Origin: JBJXFK01 sp046155505
GTDB lineage: Bacteria > Planctomycetota > Phycisphaerae > UBA1845 > Fen-1342
Assembly (NCBI GenBank): GCA_046155505.1
Contig: JBJXFK010000004.1
Location: forward strand, 1-9,593
Reading direction: 5' to 3'
DNA length: 9,593 bases
The translations under genes and the position numbers were made by a program. Under the pieces are notes generated by a model that saw nothing but the letters and a program-made list of their open reading frames with translations, ran no database searches and was not told where the DNA came from. Every line of letters starts with the position of its first letter. The first letter of the stretch is position 1. Below, in pieces: positions 6,463 to 9,593 of this stretch.

Positions 6463-6689
6463 GCGGCGCCCGGCAATGAGACATAATGGTCTTTCACCGC
6501 CTGCGCCGCGTACTGAATCGCCGCATGCACGTCTTCGAGCGCGACGCCGTAGCCAGAAGCAATGTCGGCCGGCGATTCGCCTGCGGCGAGATTGTCGAGA
6601 ATGACGGCAACCATGACGCGCGTGCCGCGAACGCAGACTTTGCCGTGGCAGACATTCGGATCAGCGACCAGACGATCGTGCCAAGTCAT
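6459..6689 (-). CDS. DUF433 antitoxin-like protein
   Basis: A 76-residue protein with the full DUF433 pattern: ADPNVCHGKVCVRGTRVMV, ILDNLAAGESPADIASGYGV and LEDVHAAIQYAA. The family has a helix-turn-helix-like fold and commonly sits before a DUF5615 or other PIN-like gene, where it serves as the VapB-type antitoxin and probable autorepressor. Here the partner follows with a 4-bp overlap. GGGAG (complement of 6699-6703) lies nine bases before the ATG, giving it a better ribosome site than the downstream toxin, as expected when antitoxin must be in excess. Only 19 bp separate it from the stop of the TPR gene, so it may lack its own promoter. Confidence 0.88.
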   Translation of the reverse strand: MTWHDRLVADPNVCHGKVCVRGTRVMVAVILDNLAAGESPADIASGYGVALEDVHAAIQYAAQAVKDHYVSLPGAA

Positions 6690-6708
6690 GGTTGCGTGCT
6701 CCCGAGCG

Positions 6709-8064
6709 TTACGCCTTCACCGCCAGCGACAAACCGGCCTCGCCCAAACGCTGCTTGATCTCTGTCAGCGACGTGACGCCGAAATTTCGCGTTGACAGCA
6801 GGTCGTGCTCCGTGTGCGCGATCAGGTCGGCGAGCGTCACCACATTTAGGCGTTGCAAGCAACGGCGAGCGCGGACCGACAGCTCGAGTTCGGCCACCGG
6901 CTTGCTGAGCAGCGCTTCGCTGCCCGGCGGGACGTTCGGCTTGATGACCGGTGCGGGGGCCGGTGGCGGGACGGCGGCCGCAGCACTGAGCGTCGCGAGA
7001 TCGACCTCGTCGGGGTTCATGCCCAGCTTGAGATTGCGCTTGGTGAGCAGCGCCTTGATTTCGAGCAGCGACGTTTCGCCGAAATTCTTGTAGCTGAGCA
7101 GCTCCGGCTCGGTCAGCTTGATGAGTTCGCCGAGCGAGCCGATTTTCATCTTCTTCAGGCAGTTGCGGGCTCGCACCGACAGCTCGAATTCGCTGATCGG
7201 CGTGTCGAGCAGGCGGCTGCGCGTTTCCATCTTGCGCTCAACGTTGTCGTCGATCACCATCAGGCGGCTGCTCTCGACGTCCTTGAGGAACAGCCGGGCG
7301 CGAGCGTGATTCGGATGCGTCGAGAGCACGCGCATCAGGCAGCGCCGCGCTTCCTCGTAGCGACCGCGATCCTCGAATAGCACCGCGAGATTGATCAGAG
7401 CGTTGACGTTCGCGCGCGGCTGGCGCGACAGCGTCATGTACAACTCCTCGGCCCGGTCATCCTCGCCGCGCAGGTCGAGCAGGCGCGCCGCGCGGAACAA
7501 GGTCAGCGTGTGGGCCGGTTCGAGCGTCAGCGCCTTTTCGTATTGATCGACCGCGGCTTCGACTTCGTGTGTCATTTCGAGGATCAAGCCGGCAAGCGCG
7601 TACCAATCGGCGCGGTCGCTGCCGGCGCGTTCGAGCTTTTTCAGTGTCTTGCGGGCCGCTTCAACGTCGCTGTTGCGGACGTGCGTAATGCCGATCTGAG
7701 TCTCGCACTCGAAATCGTCCCACCCGCCATTCGCGGCCTTCTGAAAATTCTCGACAGCTTCTTCGTATTTGCCGAGCGCGAGGTAGGCGTGGGCCAGGAA
7801 CCAGCGGCGGAAGCGCTCTTCGCGGCTCTTGTTGAGTGAGCCGATGGCGTCGCTGTATTGCCCAAGCAGGAACAGCGCGATGCCGATGCGCAGGTTATCG
7901 CCACCCTGACCCGACTCGATGAGTTTGAGCTGATCGTTGACCAGCTCGCGAAAATAGTCGCGGGCCGCGCCGCTGGCGTGGGCCATGTCGCTATAGGTGT
8001 TGTAGACGGTGAGGTCGAAATCCTTGACTTCAAAGAACGATGCGAGATTCATGGTTTCAGACAC
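6709..8064 (-). CDS. TPR protein with two RNA polymerase alpha-CTD-like domains
   Basis: A 451-residue soluble protein. Residues ~55-260 form TPR helices (clearest at 87-112, 153-183 and 221-252, e.g. LAHAYLALGKYEEAVENFQKA). Two copies of the RNA polymerase alpha C-terminal helix-hairpin-helix fold follow, at ~285-349 and ~385-451, joined by an Ala/Pro-rich linker (~360-380). In E. coli alpha numbering both keep Arg265 (Arg298 and Arg398 here, in ELSVRAR), Cys269, Gly296 and Ser299 (NFGxTSLxEIK). Lys298 is Thr in both, and Asn268 is kept only in the first copy. Alpha-CTDs bind UP-element DNA and regulators, so a transcription-linked scaffold is plausible; it could equally be a protein-binding use of the fold. 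GTG at 8064 is chosen because GGGAGG sits six bases before it; ATG 8052 is the alternative. The promoter candidate lies just upstream. Confidence 0.88.
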   Translation of the reverse strand: MSETMNLASFFEVKDFDLTVYNTYSDMAHASGAARDYFRELVNDQLKLIESGQGGDNLRIGIALFLLGQYSDAIGSLNKSREERFRRWFLAHAYLALGKYEEAVENFQKAANGGWDDFECETQIGITHVRNSDVEAARKTLKKLERAGSDRADWYALAGLILEMTHEVEAAVDQYEKALTLEPAHTLTLFRAARLLDLRGEDDRAEELYMTLSRQPRANVNALINLAVLFEDRGRYEEARRCLMRVLSTHPNHARARLFLKDVESSRLMVIDDNVERKMETRSRLLDTPISEFELSVRARNCLKKMKIGSLGELIKLTEPELLSYKNFGETSLLEIKALLTKRNLKLGMNPDEVDLATLSAAAAVPPPAPAPVIKPNVPPGSEALLSKPVAELELSVRARRCLQRLNVVTLADLIAHTEHDLLSTRNFGVTSLTEIKQRLGEAGLSLAVKA

Positions 8065-8070
8065 GCCGAA

Positions 8071-8076
8071 CCTCCC
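8071..8076 (-). promoter_or_regulatory. Shine-Dalgarno site GGGAGG for the TPR/alpha-CTD gene
   Basis: GGGAGG on the minus strand, six bases before GTG 8064. It is the strongest ribosome site in the window and decides for the GTG start over ATG 8052, which would be 18 bases away. Confidence 0.7.
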
Positions 8077-8121
8077 GTGAGGGCTGACCGAGGAACGCGC
8101 CCAATTCGCGCGCAGCGTGGT

Positions 8122-8149
8122 ATCATAATCGATTCGGGTGAGCGGACAA
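8122..8149 (-). promoter_or_regulatory. Candidate sigma-70-type promoter for the leftward gene cluster
   Basis: On the minus strand TTGTCC (complement of 8144-8149) and TATGAT (complement of 8122-8127) are 16 bases apart, matching the -35 and -10 consensus at four and five of six bases. It would start transcription near 8115, about 50 bases before the TPR gene, and could serve all five leftward genes. Based on consensus alone. Confidence 0.4.
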
Positions 8150-8213
8150 GTTCGCCCTGGGGAGCATCGGCCTCCGGCCGGTGCATCGCGGGAAGGGTTG
8201 CGATCGACTGGGT

Positions 8214-8286
8214 GGGTGGAGCGGGCATTCTGCCCGTCCAAATTTTTCAGCACGCGATACGGGCGGGCAGAATGCCCGCGCCGCCC
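8214..8286. repeat. Inner inverted repeat with self-palindromic arms
   Basis: A perfect 16-bp core, 8221-8236 against 8264-8279, extends to about 26 paired positions (8214-8239 with 8261-8286) with one mismatch and a few G-T wobbles, around a 21-base AT-richer loop. Each core arm folds alone as CGGGCA-TTC-TGCCCG. It lies inside the larger inverted repeat at 8159-8371. Confidence 0.9.
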
Positions 8287-8317
8287 CATGGCGATGCAAC
8301 CGGAAATGAGATGCACC

Positions 8318-8362
8318 CGGCCTCCGGCCGGTACCAACGCGGGTCGCACCGGCCGGAGGCCG
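8318..8362. repeat. Third repeat copy forming a compact hairpin with its neighbour
   Basis: CGGCCTCCGGCCGGT (8318-8332) repeats positions 8168-8182 exactly and is the reverse complement of 8348-8362 across a 15-base spacer. The right outer arm can therefore pair with either of two partners, giving alternative structures. Confidence 0.88.
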
Positions 8363-8371
8363 ATGCTCCCC

Positions 8372-8463
8372 GCGTGAATTTGGCTAGTGTGTTTTGGGAT
8401 GGGTTTGTCGCCGGCGCTGTGAACGGGCCGGATACAACGGTTACTTGCAAAAGGCGTCGCTAC
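8372..8463 (+). other. metH leader, no recognised element
   Basis: This 92-base stretch lies between the palindrome cluster and the metH start. AAAAGG at 8449-8454 is a possible weak ribosome site, nine bases before GTG 8464. No cobalamin or SAM riboswitch core and no convincing promoter were seen. Together with 8065-8371 it makes the only gene-free stretch longer than 300 bases here. Confidence 0.4.
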
Positions 8464-9593
8464 GTGGGTTCAGACAAGTCACTGCTTCTCGAGTTGATGG
8501 CTGAGCGCGTCGTGTTCTTTGACGGCGCGATGGGCACCAGCATTCACATGCTCGATTTGCCGCTTTCCGACTATCGCAATCTGGAAAACGCGGTCGAGGT
8601 GCTCAACCTGACTCGCCCGGATGCGATCGAGAAGATTCACCGCACGTACTTCGAGGTCGGCTGCGACGTGGTCGAGACCAACACGTTCGGCGGCATGAAG
8701 CATGTACTCGCCGAATTCGGTTTGCAGGACGAGTGTTACGAGATCAATCTCGCCGCGGCACAGCTTGCGAAGCGCGCGGCGGCGGCGTGCGCGACCGCCA
8801 AGACGCCGCGCTTCGTCGCCGGCTCGATGGGGCCGGGGACCAAGCTGATCACGCTGCGGCAGATTTCGTATGACGAGATGCTCGACAGCTACCAGACGCA
8901 GACGCGCGGCCTGCTCGATGGCGGCGTGGACTGCCTGATCATCGAGACGTGCCAGGACATTTTGCAGACCAAGTGCGTGATCGAGGCTGTGCGGCGGGCG
9001 ATGCGCGAGAGCGGGCGGCGCGTGCCGATCATCACGCAGGTGACGGTCGAGACCACCGGCACGCTGCTGGTGGGTACCGACATCGCCGGCGCGTTGACGG
9101 CGCTGGAGGCGTTTCCGGAAGTCGATGTGATCGGCATGAACTGCGCCACGGGGCCGCAGGAGATGAGCGAGCACATTCGCCACCTCTCGCGCTACAGCAC
9201 GCGCTATTTGAGTGTGCAGCCGAACGCGGGTTTGCCGCAGGTGGTGGATGGCCGTGCGCATTTCCCGCTTGCGCCGGACGAATTGGCCAAGTGGCTGCTT
9301 GAGTTTGTCGACGTTGACGGCGTCAACGTCGTCGGCGGCTGCTGCGGAACGACGCCGGCGCATATGGCGGCGGTGGTCAAGACGATCGGCACGCGGCGGG
9401 CGATGGAGCGCAAACCGACGCCGGAGCCGTCGATCAGCAGCCTCTATCAGGCCGTGCCGATGCGACAGGACAACTCGTTCCTGATCGTCGGCGAGCGCTG
9501 CAACACGAACGGCTCGAAGAAATTCAAGCAGATGCTCGCGTCGGGCGACATCGATGGCTGCGTCCACATGGGCATCGAGCAGGTCAAGGAAGA
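8464..9593 (+). CDS. metH: Cobalamin-dependent methionine synthase, N-terminal part (cut by window edge)
   Basis: The open frame runs off the right edge after 376 codons. Residues ~10-310 are the homocysteine S-methyltransferase barrel: FFDGAMGTS at 18-26, ETNTFGG at 71-77, GSMGPGTK at 120-127, zinc ligands Cys227 (GMNCATG) and Cys293-Cys294 (GGCCGTTP), matching Cys247, Cys310 and Cys311 of E. coli MetH. A linker then leads into the pterin-binding domain (FLIVGERCNTNGSKKFKQML from ~339), which identifies full MetH rather than a stand-alone homocysteine methyltransferase or an MTHFR fusion. It makes methionine from homocysteine and methyltetrahydrofolate in the cytoplasm. GTG 8464 gives 19 residues before DGAMGT, a usual length; GTG 8419 upstream and ATG 8497 are less likely. 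It is divergent from the TPR gene across a palindrome-rich region. Confidence 0.93.
   Translation, partial: MGSDKSLLLELMAERVVFFDGAMGTSIHMLDLPLSDYRNLENAVEVLNLTRPDAIEKIHRTYFEVGCDVVETNTFGGMKHVLAEFGLQDECYEINLAAAQLAKRAAAACATAKTPRFVAGSMGPGTKLITLRQISYDEMLDSYQTQTRGLLDGGVDCLIIETCQDILQTKCVIEAVRRAMRESGRRVPIITQVTVETTGTLLVGTDIAGALTALEAFPEVDVIGMNCATGPQEMSEHIRHLSRYSTRYLSVQPNAGLPQVVDGRAHFPLAPDELAKWLLEFVDVDGVNVVGGCCGTTPAHMAAVVKTIGTRRAMERKPTPEPSISSLYQAVPMRQDNSFLIVGERCNTNGSKKFKQMLASGDIDGCVHMGIEQVKE

Larger units (their letters stand above)
8159..8371. repeat. Perfect 26-bp inverted repeat enclosing 161 bp
   Basis: Arms 8159-8184 and 8346-8371 are exact reverse complements. Each arm is itself nearly palindromic, CACCGGCC-GGA-GGCCGATG in the right arm. 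They flank the divergent intergenic region between the TPR gene and metH and enclose two further palindromes. No coding sequence is seen inside. Confidence 0.93.

Noticed and set aside
8159..8371. Insertion sequence or MITE with terminal inverted repeats
   Set aside because: No target-site duplication was found at the outer ends and no transposase is encoded; a cluster of REP-like repeats explains it better.
8065..8463. Cobalamin or SAM riboswitch controlling metH
   Set aside because: No conserved riboswitch core was recognised; the structure present is explained by inverted repeats. A covariance-model search would settle it.
8479..9567. Long open frame on the minus strand opposite metH (about 362 codons)
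   Set aside because: Its translation is Arg/His-rich without any family pattern, while the plus strand encodes clear MetH motifs. Such antisense frames are common in GC-rich DNA.

Overview
The window is GC-rich bacterial DNA of ordinary gene density, most consistent with a member of the Planctomycetota. That placement rests on the mix of a TPR protein carrying RNA polymerase alpha C-terminal-like domains, weak or missing Shine-Dalgarno sites on several genes, and intergenic palindromes and short tandem arrays (CACGAAGG, TCCAAAA) of a kind I associate with planctomycete genomes. It was not checked against any database.

Left part (1-4300): a membrane-anchored peroxiredoxin/thioredoxin-fold gene (47-850, +) and a small zinc-finger anti-sigma-type gene (987-1253, +) run rightwards. 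They converge on phoH (1349-2392, -), and a perfect 26-bp-arm inverted repeat (1256-1331) fills the gap. Diverging from phoH is a 603-residue exported or membrane-anchored protein of unknown function (2477-4288, +).

Middle part (4300-8064): five genes read leftwards with very tight spacing. In transcription order they are a TPR protein with two alpha-CTD-like domains (6709-8064), a DUF433 antitoxin-like gene (6459-6689), a DUF5615 PIN-like toxin gene (6082-6462), tgt (4724-6085) and yajC (4377-4745). The last four overlap one another (4, 4 and 22 bp) and the first gap is only 19 bp, so this looks like one transcription unit. A candidate promoter lies at 8122-8149. The tgt gene carries a net in-frame insertion of about 66 codons made of 8-bp and 7-bp tandem repeats, placed just after the DECPP active-site segment, with all recognisable catalytic and zinc residues intact.

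Right part (8065-9593): a 399-bp divergent intergenic region packed with nested palindromic repeats leads into the 5' part of metH (8464 to the window edge, +), which covers the homocysteine-binding domain and the first residues of the folate-binding domain.

Most of the window is housekeeping (TGT for queuosine, YajC for Sec translocation, PhoH, MetH). The items worth following up are the repeat-filled TGT, the toxin-antitoxin-like pair translationally coupled to tgt, the TPR/double alpha-CTD protein, and three sequence-unrelated palindromic repeat families that share one architecture. No tRNA, rRNA, CRISPR array, transposase or integrase was seen.
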